Shown: piece by piece, positions 32,678-40,971 of the stretch | How positions within the stretch are numbered: position 1 is the stretch's first letter | Layout of the letters: each line of letters starts with the position of its first letter | Program-made: the position numbers and the translations under genes | Notes under the pieces: model-generated | Seen by the model: only the letters and a program-made list of their open reading frames with translations | The model's database searches: none | Told to the model about the DNA's origin: nothing | Assembly: GCF_900604945.1 (NCBI RefSeq) | Contig: NZ_UWPB01000001.1 | Span: 186,001 to 250,000, forward strand | Length of the DNA: 64,000 nucleotides | Direction: 5' to 3' | Source: Ruminococcus sp. Marseille-P6503 | GTDB taxonomy: Bacteria > Bacillota > Clostridia > Oscillospirales > Ruminococcaceae

Positions 32678-34147
32678 ATGAATAGTAAAATCAAAAAAAT
32701 GCTTACCAACGCAGGAATAATGCTTGCCTGCTTCGCTGTTATAGGAACCTTCGGGGCGGCGGCTCTTGGAGAAAAACAGGAGCAGAGAAAAACGAAGCAT
32801 ATTATTCCGGCAGATATCGAGGCTTCGGCAGCCGATACCGCTACCGCTTATGAAGCCGCGCAGTTCATTGATTTCAGAAAGGCTGGGATCGACGAGTACG
32901 ATACGGCGGTGATTTCCAAGGTTCAGGAAGGAAAGACGCCGTCCGGCAAATCGGATAAAAAGGCGGTCAGCTTTTCTATGGAGCTTCCGTCCGATGAAAC
33001 GATGATTTACGATCCTCAGCCGGAAAGGGTTTATTTCAGCGAAACAAGAAGCGTAGCGGAGGAATATTACACGGTTTATGATATAATATCCGGTTCAACG
33101 GTAACTATGAACGCTTATGAACTGCTGTGCCGCATGGTTTACAGTGAAATAGGCGCTTCATGGAAGGAGGACGCTATTAAAGCTCAGGCGGTTGCGGCTT
33201 ATTCGTATCTGCGCTTTAACGACAGCTTAGGTCTTATACCGACTATCGGGCTTAAATCAGGGTATCCGTCCAAAATCGAAAGCTGCATAAGCGCCGTGGA
33301 GGGTCAGTGCGTATATTACAACGGAAATATAATCAACGCTGTGTATTCCGCGTCGTCAGCAGGCTGTTCCGCTGAAAGCGAGAATGTATGGAGCGTTTAT
33401 TATCCCTATCTCAGAGCGGTAGTAAGCGCTTATGACGATCAGGACCCGAATTTCGGCTTGGAGACCGAATTTACCGAAGATGAGGTAAGGGAGATATTCG
33501 CTGAAAAGACCGGAATAAAGCTTTCCGAAGATACTGAGAACTGGTTTAAGGCGGATTCAAGATACAGCGGAAAATATATAGGAGCTATGACTATCGACGG
33601 GCACGGTTCATATTCGGCGGGAGGAAGCACAGTAAGATTTACCGGCGCCGTTGTGCAAAGGCTTTTCGGACTGAAATCAAACGCTTTCACTATAGATTAT
33701 GAAAAGGGCGTTTTTAAATTCACCACCTACGGCTACGGTCACGGAGTAGGTATGTCCCAGTGGGGAGCCTGCCTTTACGCGGAAAACGGCTATACCTACG
33801 ATCAGATACTAAGGCATTATTATACGGACACATACCTCGGGCTGTCAGACGTAAATCAGAAAGCGGTGGAAAGAGGGAAAATGACTCAGGAGGAGCTTGA
33901 GAAGGAAATTGAAAACTCTGAAATAAACGACGACAGCAGCTTTTCCTCAGACACGGAAACAGGCGGAATACAGACAGATGATTCGGCGCAGGCTTCGGAT
34001 ACCTCTGCCGACTCATCTCCGAGCGGACCGTCCTCCGCTGAATCAGACGCGGAATCGGACAGTACGGAGGAATCTGCCGCGCAAGGCGATATTAAGAATG
34101 ATTCATCGTCCGCAGCGGACGATATTCAGAATTTCGATGAAAATTAA
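32678..34147 (+). CDS. SpoIID/LytB-domain protein
   Basis: A 489-residue exported protein with an N-terminal signal anchor (about 8-30). The SpoIID domain runs from about 135 to 390. ELLCRMVYSEIGASWKEDAIKAQAVAAYSYLRF contains the catalytic-region glutamate, and TYGYGHGVGMSQWGACLYAENGYTYDQILRHYY is the family signature. SpoIID is a lytic transglycosylase acting with SpoIIP during engulfment; LytB-type members act in growing cells. The last 70 residues are Ser/Asp/Glu-rich and probably disordered, which is unusual for SpoIID proper. It has its own gap of 200 bases upstream and a GAGG ribosome site. Confidence 0.85.
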   Translation: MNSKIKKMLTNAGIMLACFAVIGTFGAAALGEKQEQRKTKHIIPADIEASAADTATAYEAAQFIDFRKAGIDEYDTAVISKVQEGKTPSGKSDKKAVSFSMELPSDETMIYDPQPERVYFSETRSVAEEYYTVYDIISGSTVTMNAYELLCRMVYSEIGASWKEDAIKAQAVAAYSYLRFNDSLGLIPTIGLKSGYPSKIESCISAVEGQCVYYNGNIINAVYSASSAGCSAESENVWSVYYPYLRAVVSAYDDQDPNFGLETEFTEDEVREIFAEKTGIKLSEDTENWFKADSRYSGKYIGAMTIDGHGSYSAGGSTVRFTGAVVQRLFGLKSNAFTIDYEKGVFKFTTYGYGHGVGMSQWGACLYAENGYTYDQILRHYYTDTYLGLSDVNQKAVERGKMTQEELEKEIENSEINDDSSFSSDTETGGIQTDDSAQASDTSADSSPSGPSSAESDAESDSTEESAAQGDIKNDSSSAADDIQNFDEN

Positions 34148-34174
34148 TTATATTTATACACGGAGGTTTTAAGC

Positions 34175-34846
34175 ATGGCATTTTTAAATAAGCTTGGAGA
34201 GAAGATATCATCGGGAGCGTCGGCGGTTTCTGATTCCGCCAAGAAAATGGCTGAAACAAACAAGCTTAACGCAAGGATCAATTCCGATCTTGCGGAGGTA
34301 AATAAGAAGTATATCGAAATAGGAAGAGCCGTTAAGCTGCGTCTTATGGAGGGAATAACCGACAGCGAGGTAATAAGGCTTGCCGGAGAAATAGACGCTT
34401 TGCTTGCGGAGGTAGCTCAGCTTAATGAGCAGGTAAACGTACTTAAGGGTGTAAAAAAATGCGGTAACTGCGGCGCGATGATCAACGCTGACGTTATGTT
34501 CTGCCCGTCCTGCGGATCGAAGCAGGAGGTTAAAGCTCAGCCGGAGCAGGCTGCGCCTTCTGAAGCGGCTGAAGTCACTGTACAAGAAACTCCTAAGGCT
34601 ATCCAGCCTGAAACTGTACAGTCTGAGGCAGCGCCTGAGGCTATACAGCCTGAAAACATACAGTCTGAAGCAGAGCCTGAGGCGGCGCCTGCCAGTGCGG
34701 AGGCAGTGTCTGAGCCTGAGCAGCCTGCCGTTCAGCCGGTTATAGAGGAACAGCCCGCGCCTGCTTTTGTTTTCTGCACTGAATGCGGACATAAAGAAGC
34801 TGCCGGAACAAAGTTCTGTTCCGAATGCGGAAACAAGCTTGATTGA
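34175..34846 (+). CDS. Coiled-coil protein with two zinc ribbons
   Basis: A 223-residue protein. Residues 1-92 are helical and likely coiled-coil. The first zinc ribbon is CGNCGAMINADVMFCPSCG (about 96-114). A Pro/Glu/Ala/Gln linker follows, and a second ribbon CTECGHKEAAGTKFCSECG closes the C-terminus. The linker contains a 42-bp tandem duplication (34598-34639 and 34640-34681), giving 14-residue units starting AIQPE. No membrane segment. Function unknown; zinc-ribbon adaptors of this shape occur widely in Clostridia. It follows the SpoIID-like gene by 27 bases with its own ACGGAGG site. Confidence 0.75.
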   Translation: MAFLNKLGEKISSGASAVSDSAKKMAETNKLNARINSDLAEVNKKYIEIGRAVKLRLMEGITDSEVIRLAGEIDALLAEVAQLNEQVNVLKGVKKCGNCGAMINADVMFCPSCGSKQEVKAQPEQAAPSEAAEVTVQETPKAIQPETVQSEAAPEAIQPENIQSEAEPEAAPASAEAVSEPEQPAVQPVIEEQPAPAFVFCTECGHKEAAGTKFCSECGNKLD

Positions 34847-34883
34847 TAATATAACGGCAAACTATTATAAAAACGCCGAACGG

Positions 34884-34920
34884 GGATTTCTTCTTTGCGG
34901 GAAATCCTCTATCTTTTGAT
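34884..34920 (+). terminator. Weak terminator before maf
   Basis: GGATTTC (34884-34890) pairs with GAAATCC (34901-34907), followed by TCTATCTTTT. The T run is interrupted. Confidence 0.4.
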
Positions 34921-34938
34921 TTGAAAGGACAATGAATA

Positions 34939-35526
34939 ATGCCGCTGAAAATACGAAGGCTGTTAGAGGGTAAAAAAGTAATTCTGGCTTCTCAGTCGCC
35001 CCGCAGAAAGGAGCTGTTTAAGCTTATATGCCAGGACTTTGAGGTTTGTCCGGCTTTAGGCGAGGAGAAGATTCCCGACGGAATTCAGCCTGAATATGCC
35101 GCGGAGACTATTGCCGCGGAAAAGTGCAGGGAGGCGGCACAAAGGCGTCAGGCCGACGTTATTGTGGCCTGCGATACTGTCGTTCTGCTTGACGGAGAAA
35201 TAATGGGCAAGCCTGCGGATCCGGCAGACGCTGCACGAATGCTCGGAAAGCTTTCCGGCAGAACCCACAGAGTGATAAGCGGAACGGCTTTTATGTGCGG
35301 CGGCAGGCTTCGTTCCTTTTCGGAAATAACTGAGGTCACGTTCAGGAATTTGACTGACCAAGACATTGCCGACTATATTGAAACGGGAGAGCCTTTTGAC
35401 AAGGCAGGCGCTTATGGGATACAGGGAACGGGCGCTCTGCTTGTGTCGGGAATAAGCGGAGATTATTTTAACGTTGTGGGGCTGCCGGTATCGAAGCTTG
35501 CGTCGCTGCTGGAGCGGTTTGTATGA
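34939..35526 (+). CDS. Maf-family nucleotide pyrophosphatase
   Basis: A 195-residue house-cleaning nucleotidase. The N-terminal ILASQSPRRKELFKL is the Maf substrate-binding motif. ADVIVACDTVVLLDGEIMGKPAD contains the catalytic aspartate. EPFDKAGAYGIQGTGALLVSGISGDYFNVVGLPV is the C-terminal signature. Maf proteins hydrolyse non-canonical dTTP/UTP/CTP-type nucleotides. An AAAGGAC site precedes the ATG. Confidence 0.92.
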   Translation: MPLKIRRLLEGKKVILASQSPRRKELFKLICQDFEVCPALGEEKIPDGIQPEYAAETIAAEKCREAAQRRQADVIVACDTVVLLDGEIMGKPADPADAARMLGKLSGRTHRVISGTAFMCGGRLRSFSEITEVTFRNLTDQDIADYIETGEPFDKAGAYGIQGTGALLVSGISGDYFNVVGLPVSKLASLLERFV

Positions 35527-35557
35527 TTATCAGCGGCATTGCAAAAACGCTCGGCGG

Positions 35558-36268
35558 TTAATCAAACAGGTTTTTATCTACCTTGTGATCGCACTGCGGG
35601 TATATGGTAAGCTTGTTATTCCCGTCGACGGTAGCCAGGAAAATATCTGACGGCGACGAATAATTCTGCTTGTGCATTTCGGTGGAGAGCCATTTCATGT
35701 CGTTCCCGGTGTGTTTAAGGTTGTCCTCCATTACGACTCCGTCCAGAATTACGTTTACGCAAAGTCTTTCGTCCGGAGGGTTCTGCCCCAGGTCCTTCAT
35801 GGTAACGGGGCTGTTGACTTTTTTGGGCAGGAACGATATTTTTCCGTTGTTTTCAAGAATGGCATAGGAGATCTGCGACAGATCAAAATAACCGGAATTT
35901 CTGGCGCGGGTAAGCAGATCGCCCGTATCAAGCTTTGCGGCTTTTATATTTTCCGGGTAGATCTTACCGTTTTCCATTAAGATAAGGGGAGTACCGGAGA
36001 AAAAGCGCCTTGCCTTTATGGATTTTATGGTTAGCATTGAAAGCGCGAAGCCTGTAAAACCGTACAGAACCATTGCGATAACGGCGGTAATCATTTCTTT
36101 TCCGGTGCTTGAAACCGCCAGCTCGGAGGCGATTGAGCCTATGGTTATTCCGTTGATGTAATCGAACAGATTAAGCTCGCTTATCTGTTTGTTGCCGAGA
36201 AGCTTTGACAGCAGAAACATTATAACTATTGAAGCGATTGTTGCAAGAACGGCTTTCAGTATAAACAA
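35558..36268 (-). CDS. Second DUF421 (YetF-like) membrane protein
   Basis: A 236-residue paralogue of the 17035 gene. Three N-terminal helices carry LLSKLLGNKQISELNLFDYINGITIGSIASELA. The soluble domain has RRFFSGTPLILMENGKIYPENIKAAKLDTGDLLTRARNSGYFDLSQISYAILENNGKISFLPK. It is read from a TTG start at 36268 preceded by GGAAAGGAAG. Unlike the first copy it has no DUF4363 partner. It lies convergent with maf and divergent from a small DUF6774 gene. Confidence 0.87.
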   Translation of the reverse strand: MFILKAVLATIASIVIMFLLSKLLGNKQISELNLFDYINGITIGSIASELAVSSTGKEMITAVIAMVLYGFTGFALSMLTIKSIKARRFFSGTPLILMENGKIYPENIKAAKLDTGDLLTRARNSGYFDLSQISYAILENNGKISFLPKKVNSPVTMKDLGQNPPDERLCVNVILDGVVMEDNLKHTGNDMKWLSTEMHKQNYSSPSDIFLATVDGNNKLTIYPQCDHKVDKNLFD

Positions 36269-36353
36269 AACGGTTACTTCCTTTCCAAAATAGTTCTTTG
36301 AGTATTATGCGCTTAGGATTCGGGTTTATTCACTTATGAGCCGGGACATACAT

Positions 36354-36379
36354 ATAATAGCTTTAGGAAACTATTATAG
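36354..36379. repeat. Inverted repeat over a TATAAT element
   Basis: TATAATAG (36354-36361) and CTATTATA (36372-36379) are exact complements 10 bases apart. The left arm is also a possible -10 for the DUF6774 gene. Confidence 0.45.
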
Positions 36380-36397
36380 GAAACGGAATGATTATAG

Positions 36398-36595
36398 TTG
36401 AACAACTGTTATGGACAGAAGCTTAATCTGCTTGCCGTATCTATTGCAAACGCATTGTCGGAGGGATTGAGCGACGATGAAATAAATCTGCTTGCCGGTC
36501 TTTTGCAGCTTGTCGGAGAAGCGCTTGCGGTCATTCCCGCGTCAAAGGCCTTGTGCGGCAGGTCTGATCAGGACGAAGGAGCGATCCTTAAATAA
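36398..36595 (+). CDS. Small DUF6774-like protein
   Basis: A 65-residue protein with a TTG start. NLLAVSIANALSEGLSDDEINLLAGLLQLVGEALAVIPAS is a two-helix acidic/hydrophobic pattern that resembles DUF6774 proteins of Clostridia, whose role is unknown. The nearest ribosome-like stretch (GGAAACGGAA) is about 12 bases upstream. An upstream ATG at 36388 reads another frame and stops after a dozen codons. The stop codon lies in the stem-loop at 36581-36600. Confidence 0.6.
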   Translation: MNNCYGQKLNLLAVSIANALSEGLSDDEINLLAGLLQLVGEALAVIPASKALCGRSDQDEGAILK

Positions 36596-36653
36596 GGATC
36601 GTTGCCCGGAATATGCCGGGATAAAAATATTGCGGAGGAGCGCCTTACGGCGC
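36581..36653 (+). other. Three consecutive RNA hairpins between DUF6774 and the next gene
   Basis: Hairpin 1: CGATCCTTA/TAAGGATCG with an AA loop, overlapping the stop codon. Hairpin 2: CCCGG/CCGGG with AATATG loop (about 36605-36620). Hairpin 3: GCGCC/GGCGC with TTAC loop (36640-36653). None has a T run. Hairpin 3 lies between the GGAGGAG ribosome site and the start codon of the next gene. Confidence 0.55.
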
Positions 36654-36663
36654 GTAAAATGTC

Positions 36664-36975
36664 ATGGGATTTTTTAAGAAGAAAAAAGATGAAACCTCTC
36701 ACAGGGATTTAAGCAGGCTTCACGGTAAAGGGCTTTCCTATGCCGTGGAAAGAACAGGAGGCCAGGAGCTTGTTCTTGGAAGAAAGGGAGGAATTTCCGT
36801 AACGGAAGCTGAAATAATCGTGGTATGCGACGGTCATGAGGTGTTCAGGTGTAATGCCAGGGGAGCGGTAGCCGCCGAGCTTATGAGCCATAACGGCGTG
36901 GATATAAAAGGCGCAGATCCTCTCACTGGAGAAAAACGTCACATTATCGCGTATTATTCAAATCTGAAACAATAA
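36664..36975 (+). CDS. Small hypothetical protein
   Basis: A 103-residue protein. A lysine-rich start (MGFFKKKKDE) is followed by a compact alpha/beta domain (GLSYAVERTGGQELVLGRKGGISVTEAEIIVVCDGHEVFRCNARGAVAAELMSHNGVDIKG). I do not recognise the family. The strongest ribosome site (GGAGGAG, 36634-36640) is 23 bases from the ATG, too far unless the 14-base hairpin between them folds and shortens the distance to about 10. An ATG at 36658 reads a different short frame. A strong terminator follows. Confidence 0.65.
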   Translation: MGFFKKKKDETSHRDLSRLHGKGLSYAVERTGGQELVLGRKGGISVTEAEIIVVCDGHEVFRCNARGAVAAELMSHNGVDIKGADPLTGEKRHIIAYYSNLKQ

Positions 36976-36997
36976 TTTGTGAATATTGTGTTACTTG

Positions 36998-37034
36998 AAG
37001 TCATGCTGATTCGCGTTAAGGCATGACTTTTTTG
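36998..37034 (+). terminator. Terminator before HU
   Basis: AAGTCATGC (36998-37006) pairs with GCATGACTT (37021-37029), then TTTTT. Confidence 0.9.
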
Positions 37035-37226
37035 CTTTGTCAGATATGGTATTTATACTGAAAAAACGGGGAAAGATATTTTTATCTGTTTGCTTTCGGA
37101 AAACTTTTCTAGAGTAAGAGCTATAGATATTCTGTGAATAAATACAAAAGCACGCTTGATATCATTACTGCTTTTTATGTATTTCTACAAAGATTATGAA
37201 AACGAAAAGAAAATGCTCTGTAAAAT

Positions 37227-37255
37227 TTGACAAGGAGCGTAAAATAGGCTATAAT
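37227..37255 (+). promoter_or_regulatory. Consensus sigma-A promoter of the HU gene
   Basis: TTGACA (37227-37232), 17 bases, TATAAT (37250-37255), both perfect. This fits a highly expressed nucleoid protein. Confidence 0.92.
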
Positions 37256-37289
37256 ACAAGCAGAAAATTTATTTACGGAGGTTTTTATT

Positions 37290-37568
37290 ATGACAAAATC
37301 AGAACTCGTTTCAGCAATTGCCGAAAAGGGCGGCTACACAAAGAAAGACGCTGAAAAGGCTCTTTCCGCTGTTGTTGATACAATTTCCGAAACACTTGCA
37401 AAGGGAGAAAAGGTGTCGATCGTAGGCTTCGGAACCTTTGAGGTTCGCGACAGAGCGGCAAAGGAGTCGATCAATCCGGCTACAAAGCAGCCCGTACACT
37501 GCCCTGCAAAGAAAGTTCCCGCTTTCAAGGCAGGCAAGGCTCTTAAAGAGGCTGTTGATAAGAAATAA
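37290..37568 (+). CDS. DNA-binding protein HU
   Basis: A 92-residue nucleoid protein. MTKSELVSAIAEKGGYTKKDAEKALSAVVDTISETLAKGEKVSIVGFGTFEVRDRAAKESINPATKQPV is the full HU/IHF fold with the arm motif starting RDRAAKE and the tip proline in NPATKQP. GGAGG lies 8-12 bases upstream. A gene for a Lys/Ala-rich DUF6465 protein follows after 141 bases without a terminator, so both may be read from the same strong promoter. Confidence 0.95.
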   Translation: MTKSELVSAIAEKGGYTKKDAEKALSAVVDTISETLAKGEKVSIVGFGTFEVRDRAAKESINPATKQPVHCPAKKVPAFKAGKALKEAVDKK

Positions 37569-37709
37569 CCGCGGATTACGTCACTTTTCCGGCTTTTAGA
37601 CGGCGGTTGTATTGGTCTGCCGGCGGTACGATAGTATCTTCCGCCGGAGCCTGAGGGGCTTACGCCCGTTACCGAATTGATTTGCTTTAATTTGAAAGGA
37701 GAAATTGTC

Positions 37710-38078
37710 ATGGCTGTAAAGAAAACTGCGGAGGCAGCAAAGGAAGCTGTAAAAACTGAGGCTAAGGCTGTTAAGAGCGGCGCAGAGGCAGTTAAGAACG
37801 AAGTTAAGGCTGTTGAGAAAAAGGCCGCCGAAAAGAAAGCGCCTGCAAAGAGGGCTGCTTCTAAGGCTTCCGGCAAGGCGGCTGAAAAGAAAGAAACCGT
37901 TTATATTCAGTTTGCCGGCAAGGAGATCGACATGGATTCCGTTGTCGAGTCTGCAAAGGCTGATTTCAGGGCAAATAACAAGGGCTATGTAAGAAAGCTC
38001 GAGGTTTATGTTAAGCCTGAGGACAGCGCTGCGTACTATGTTGTAAACGGCAAGATAAGCGGCAAGGTTGATTTGTAA
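37710..38078 (+). CDS. DUF6465 family protein with histone-like Lys/Ala tail
   Basis: A 122-residue protein. Residues 1-62 are almost only Lys, Ala, Glu and Val (KKTAEAAKEAVKTEAKAV, KAAEKKAPAKRAASKAS), similar in composition to histone H1-like bacterial tails. The rest is a compact domain (VYIQFAGKEIDMDSVVESAKADFRANNKGYVRKLEVYVKPEDSAAYYVVNGKISGKVDL) typical of DUF6465. The start is ATG 37710 with AAAGGAG upstream. Its place downstream of HU suggests a nucleoid or DNA-related role, but this is inference. Confidence 0.75.
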   Translation: MAVKKTAEAAKEAVKTEAKAVKSGAEAVKNEVKAVEKKAAEKKAPAKRAASKASGKAAEKKETVYIQFAGKEIDMDSVVESAKADFRANNKGYVRKLEVYVKPEDSAAYYVVNGKISGKVDL

Positions 38079-38090
38079 TTTCAGTTTTGA

Positions 38091-38132
38091 ATATGCCGGA
38101 AAGACCGACTGGGTTTTTCCGGCATATTTTTT
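38091..38132 (+). terminator. Terminator after the HU operon
   Basis: ATATGCCGGAAA (38091-38102) pairs with TTTCCGGCATAT (38116-38127), followed by TTTTT. Confidence 0.93.
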
Positions 38133-38290
38133 GTTTGTCTGATTTGTTCAGAAAATATTAATTGACTTGACGCTTCAAAGGGTTCATAATATCTTTAATA
38201 TAACGCCAATTCTTGAGGGTACAGAGGCTGTGATTTCAGCTTGGGTATCTGCGGAAAAGGTAATTGAAAAAACAGAAATGAGGCGTCGGC

Positions 38291-40759
38291 GTGACAATTG
38301 ACCTGAACGAAAACTGGATCATGAATAAGTGCGGAGCTGCGGAAAGGCTTATGTGCTCCGTTCCTTGCTCGGTATATAAAACTCTGCTGGAGCATGGCAA
38401 AATACAGGATCCGTATTGGCGGGAGAACGAGTATGTTTCAACCGGCATATGCGACAGCGATTACGAGTTTTCTACCGTCGTATATGCGGATCGGAGCGTT
38501 TTGCGCTATGAAAATATAAGGCTTGTATTCGACGGAATAGATACTCTGGGCGAGGTGTATCTTAACGGAAAGCTCATAGGCAGAACCGACAATATGCACC
38601 GCGTCTGGGAGTTCGACGTTAAAAAGCTTCTGCATACGGGGGAAAATCAGCTCAGTGTGAAAATATTCTCTCCGAATGCGTATATTGCCCGAAAGCAGGC
38701 GGAGCGTCCGCTCTGGGGCGTTGATTCAACTATGGAGGGATATACTCACCTGAGAAAGGCTCACTGTATGTTCGGCTGGGACTGGGGCCCCAAGCTTCCG
38801 GATATGGGGATATGGAGAGGCGTAAGGCTTGAATGTTACTCCCGCGGAAGGATACTCGACGTTCATTATACGCAGAAGCACACAAACAGAGAGGTTCTGA
38901 TAAGCTGTCTTGTTCACAGCGAGGCTTACGGCTGCGACGCAGCCTTCCTTGAGATATATTCTCCCGAAGGACGTCTTATATGCTCGGAAGAAATCGACCT
39001 GCATGACGACGATGAATATCATGAAATGAACTGCAAAATAGAAAATCCCAGTCTTTGGTGGGCTAACGGCTATGGGGCTCAGCCTCTTTACAGATGCGTT
39101 GTAAGGCTTGTAAAGGACGGGGCGGTCATAGACGAGAATACGACCAGAATAGGTCTGAGAACGCTCACCGTAAGCAGGGAAAAGGATCAATGGGGCGAGG
39201 AATTCTGCTTTAAGCTCAACGGAGTAAAGATATTTGCAATGGGCGGAAATTACATACCCGAGGATCAGATCGTTGCCAGATGTACAGAAAAACGTACTCG
39301 TAAGCTGCTGGAGCAGTGCGCGGCGGCTAATTTCAATTTTATCAGAGTATGGGGCGGAGGCTGTTATCCGGACGATTATTTTTACGACTGCTGCGACGAG
39401 CTTGGACTTATCGTATGGCAGGATTTTATGTTTGCCTGCTCCTCCTATCTGCTTACCGAGGAGTTTGAGAAAACGGTAAGGGAAGAGGTAAAGGACAACA
39501 TAATAAGGCTCAGAAATCATGCCTCTCTCGGAATGTGGTGCGGAAACAACGAGATAGAATCGGCTTGGGAGGGCTGGGGCATACCGGACGACCCGCAGTC
39601 GAAAGCGGATTATCTGCGGCAGTTTGAAGAGCTTATTCCGGCTTTGGTGAAGGAGTATTCGCCTGAGATATTCTACTGGCCGTCATCGCCGTCGTCGGGA
39701 GGAGGATTTAAGGACTCGTCGTCAAATCATGCGGGTGATATGCATTACTGGGACGTATGGCACAATCTGAAGCCTATAGAGGATTTCAGAAAATATTACT
39801 ATCGTTTCTGTTCGGAATACGGCTTTGAATCCCTCCCCTGCATGAAAACGGTAAAGGAATTTGCCGACGAGGCAGCGGGAGATTTTGATCTGATGTCGCC
39901 GGTGATGGAGGCGCACCAGAAATGTACCCAGGGCAATGAAAAGATAATGTTCTATCTGGCTCAGATGGTGCGTTATCCGTACAGCTTTGAGCGTCTTATT
40001 TATTCTTCACAGCTTTTGCAGGCCGACTGTATCCGCTCTAATGTTGAGCATATGCGCCGGGCGAGGGGGCGCTGCATGGGTTCGGCGTACTGGCAGATAA
40101 ACGACTCGAATCCGGTAATTTCCTGGTCGGGTATTGACTATTTCGGACGCTGGAAGGGTCTGCACTATTATGCCAAGCGATTTTATAATCCCGCGCTTAT
40201 TTCCTGCGACGACAGCGATTCTGTAAGACCTGTTCTGAACGTATCGAACGAAACTCTGAATACGCTCGAATGTGAATACAGGTGGCGGCTCAGGAACAGC
40301 AGGGCGGAAATACTGCTGGAGGGAAGCGGAGAGCTTGAAATTCCTGCGCTTACTTCAGAGAATATAGCCGTCTGCGATCTCAGCGGTCAGCTTGAAAGCA
40401 GGCAGGATAAGCGCGAAAGATACCTTGAATACAGCCTTATAAGAAACGGAGAGCTTTTAAGCCGAGGCTCCACCTTATTTGTACGGCCGAAGGAGTTTGC
40501 TTTTGAAAAGCCGTATATTTCGGTCATTGGCTCTGAAAACAAGCAAAGCTTTATTCTGACGCTTACCGCGGAAAGCTTTGCAAAATCCGTATGTCTTGAT
40601 CTTGAGGACGGGGACTGCGTATTTTCCGACAACTGGTTCGATATCCATGGAACCGAGCCTGTTACCGTAACGGTAAGCAAAAAGGAATGTTCGGAAAAAA
40701 TGTCCCTTGAGGGATTTATGGACAGACTGACTATCCAGTCGAATTATGAGAACAGGTAA
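38291..40759 (+). CDS. Beta-mannosidase, glycoside hydrolase family 2
   Basis: An 822-residue cytoplasmic enzyme (no signal peptide) releasing mannose from the ends of beta-mannosides. The N-terminal sugar-binding domain has VWEFDVKKLLHTGENQLSVKIFSP and AHCMFGWDWGPKLPDMGIWRGVRLE, a block characteristic of beta-mannosidases. The TIM barrel has NFIRVWGGGCYPDDYFYDCCDELGLIVWQDFMFAC and LGMWCGNNEIESAW, where the N-E pair is the acid/base. CSEYGFESLP carries the nucleophile. The start is GTG 38291 with GAGG upstream. No transporter is linked. Confidence 0.92.
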   Translation: MTIDLNENWIMNKCGAAERLMCSVPCSVYKTLLEHGKIQDPYWRENEYVSTGICDSDYEFSTVVYADRSVLRYENIRLVFDGIDTLGEVYLNGKLIGRTDNMHRVWEFDVKKLLHTGENQLSVKIFSPNAYIARKQAERPLWGVDSTMEGYTHLRKAHCMFGWDWGPKLPDMGIWRGVRLECYSRGRILDVHYTQKHTNREVLISCLVHSEAYGCDAAFLEIYSPEGRLICSEEIDLHDDDEYHEMNCKIENPSLWWANGYGAQPLYRCVVRLVKDGAVIDENTTRIGLRTLTVSREKDQWGEEFCFKLNGVKIFAMGGNYIPEDQIVARCTEKRTRKLLEQCAAANFNFIRVWGGGCYPDDYFYDCCDELGLIVWQDFMFACSSYLLTEEFEKTVREEVKDNIIRLRNHASLGMWCGNNEIESAWEGWGIPDDPQSKADYLRQFEELIPALVKEYSPEIFYWPSSPSSGGGFKDSSSNHAGDMHYWDVWHNLKPIEDFRKYYYRFCSEYGFESLPCMKTVKEFADEAAGDFDLMSPVMEAHQKCTQGNEKIMFYLAQMVRYPYSFERLIYSSQLLQADCIRSNVEHMRRARGRCMGSAYWQINDSNPVISWSGIDYFGRWKGLHYYAKRFYNPALISCDDSDSVRPVLNVSNETLNTLECEYRWRLRNSRAEILLEGSGELEIPALTSENIAVCDLSGQLESRQDKRERYLEYSLIRNGELLSRGSTLFVRPKEFAFEKPYISVIGSENKQSFILTLTAESFAKSVCLDLEDGDCVFSDNWFDIHGTEPVTVTVSKKECSEKMSLEGFMDRLTIQSNYENR

Positions 40760-40770
40760 CGGAAGAATTC

Positions 40771-40800
40771 AACGGGCGCGGATTGCAGCGTCCGTTTTTT
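40771..40800 (+). terminator. Terminator after the beta-mannosidase gene
   Basis: A 9-bp stem with one G-U pair (40771-40779 with 40788-40796) ends in TTTTTT. Confidence 0.85.
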
Positions 40801-40884
40801 CTGCTGGATTTGATTTGTACGCTGCTGCTTTCAGAGGTATTTCTACAGCGACAGTATTTTCTGCAAAATATTTGTCTGTCACGC

Positions 40885-40913
40885 TTGAAAAACAAGCGGT
40901 CTTGTGATATAAT
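40885..40913 (+). promoter_or_regulatory. Sigma-A promoter of the lipoprotein/two-component operon
   Basis: TTGAAA (40885-40890), 17 bases, TATAAT (40908-40913). The spacer contains a CAAG/CTTG inverted repeat. Confidence 0.85.
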
Positions 40914-40971
40914 ATAAATATATGTATGCGTTGACGGTGTACGTTGTTAGATTTTAAACGGGAGTGGTGAA

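Larger units (their letters stand above)
36976..37289 (+). other. Intergenic region upstream of HU
   Basis: It contains the terminator at 36998-37034 and the consensus promoter at 37227-37255. The AT-rich stretch between has A tracts but no frame or structure that I can assign. Confidence 0.6.

Noticed and set aside
37569-37709. GC-rich hairpins between HU and the DUF6465 gene considered as a riboswitch
   Set aside because: Two simple stem-loops without any recognisable aptamer core or terminator; described only as a possible ratio-setting region.
39282-39297. A GTAC-N8-GTAC copy inside the beta-mannosidase gene, identical to the recA copy on the opposite strand
   Set aside because: About one exact-armed match is expected per 64 kb by chance and this one lies mid-gene in normal codons with no promoter, so I do not treat it as a site, although the identity is curious.
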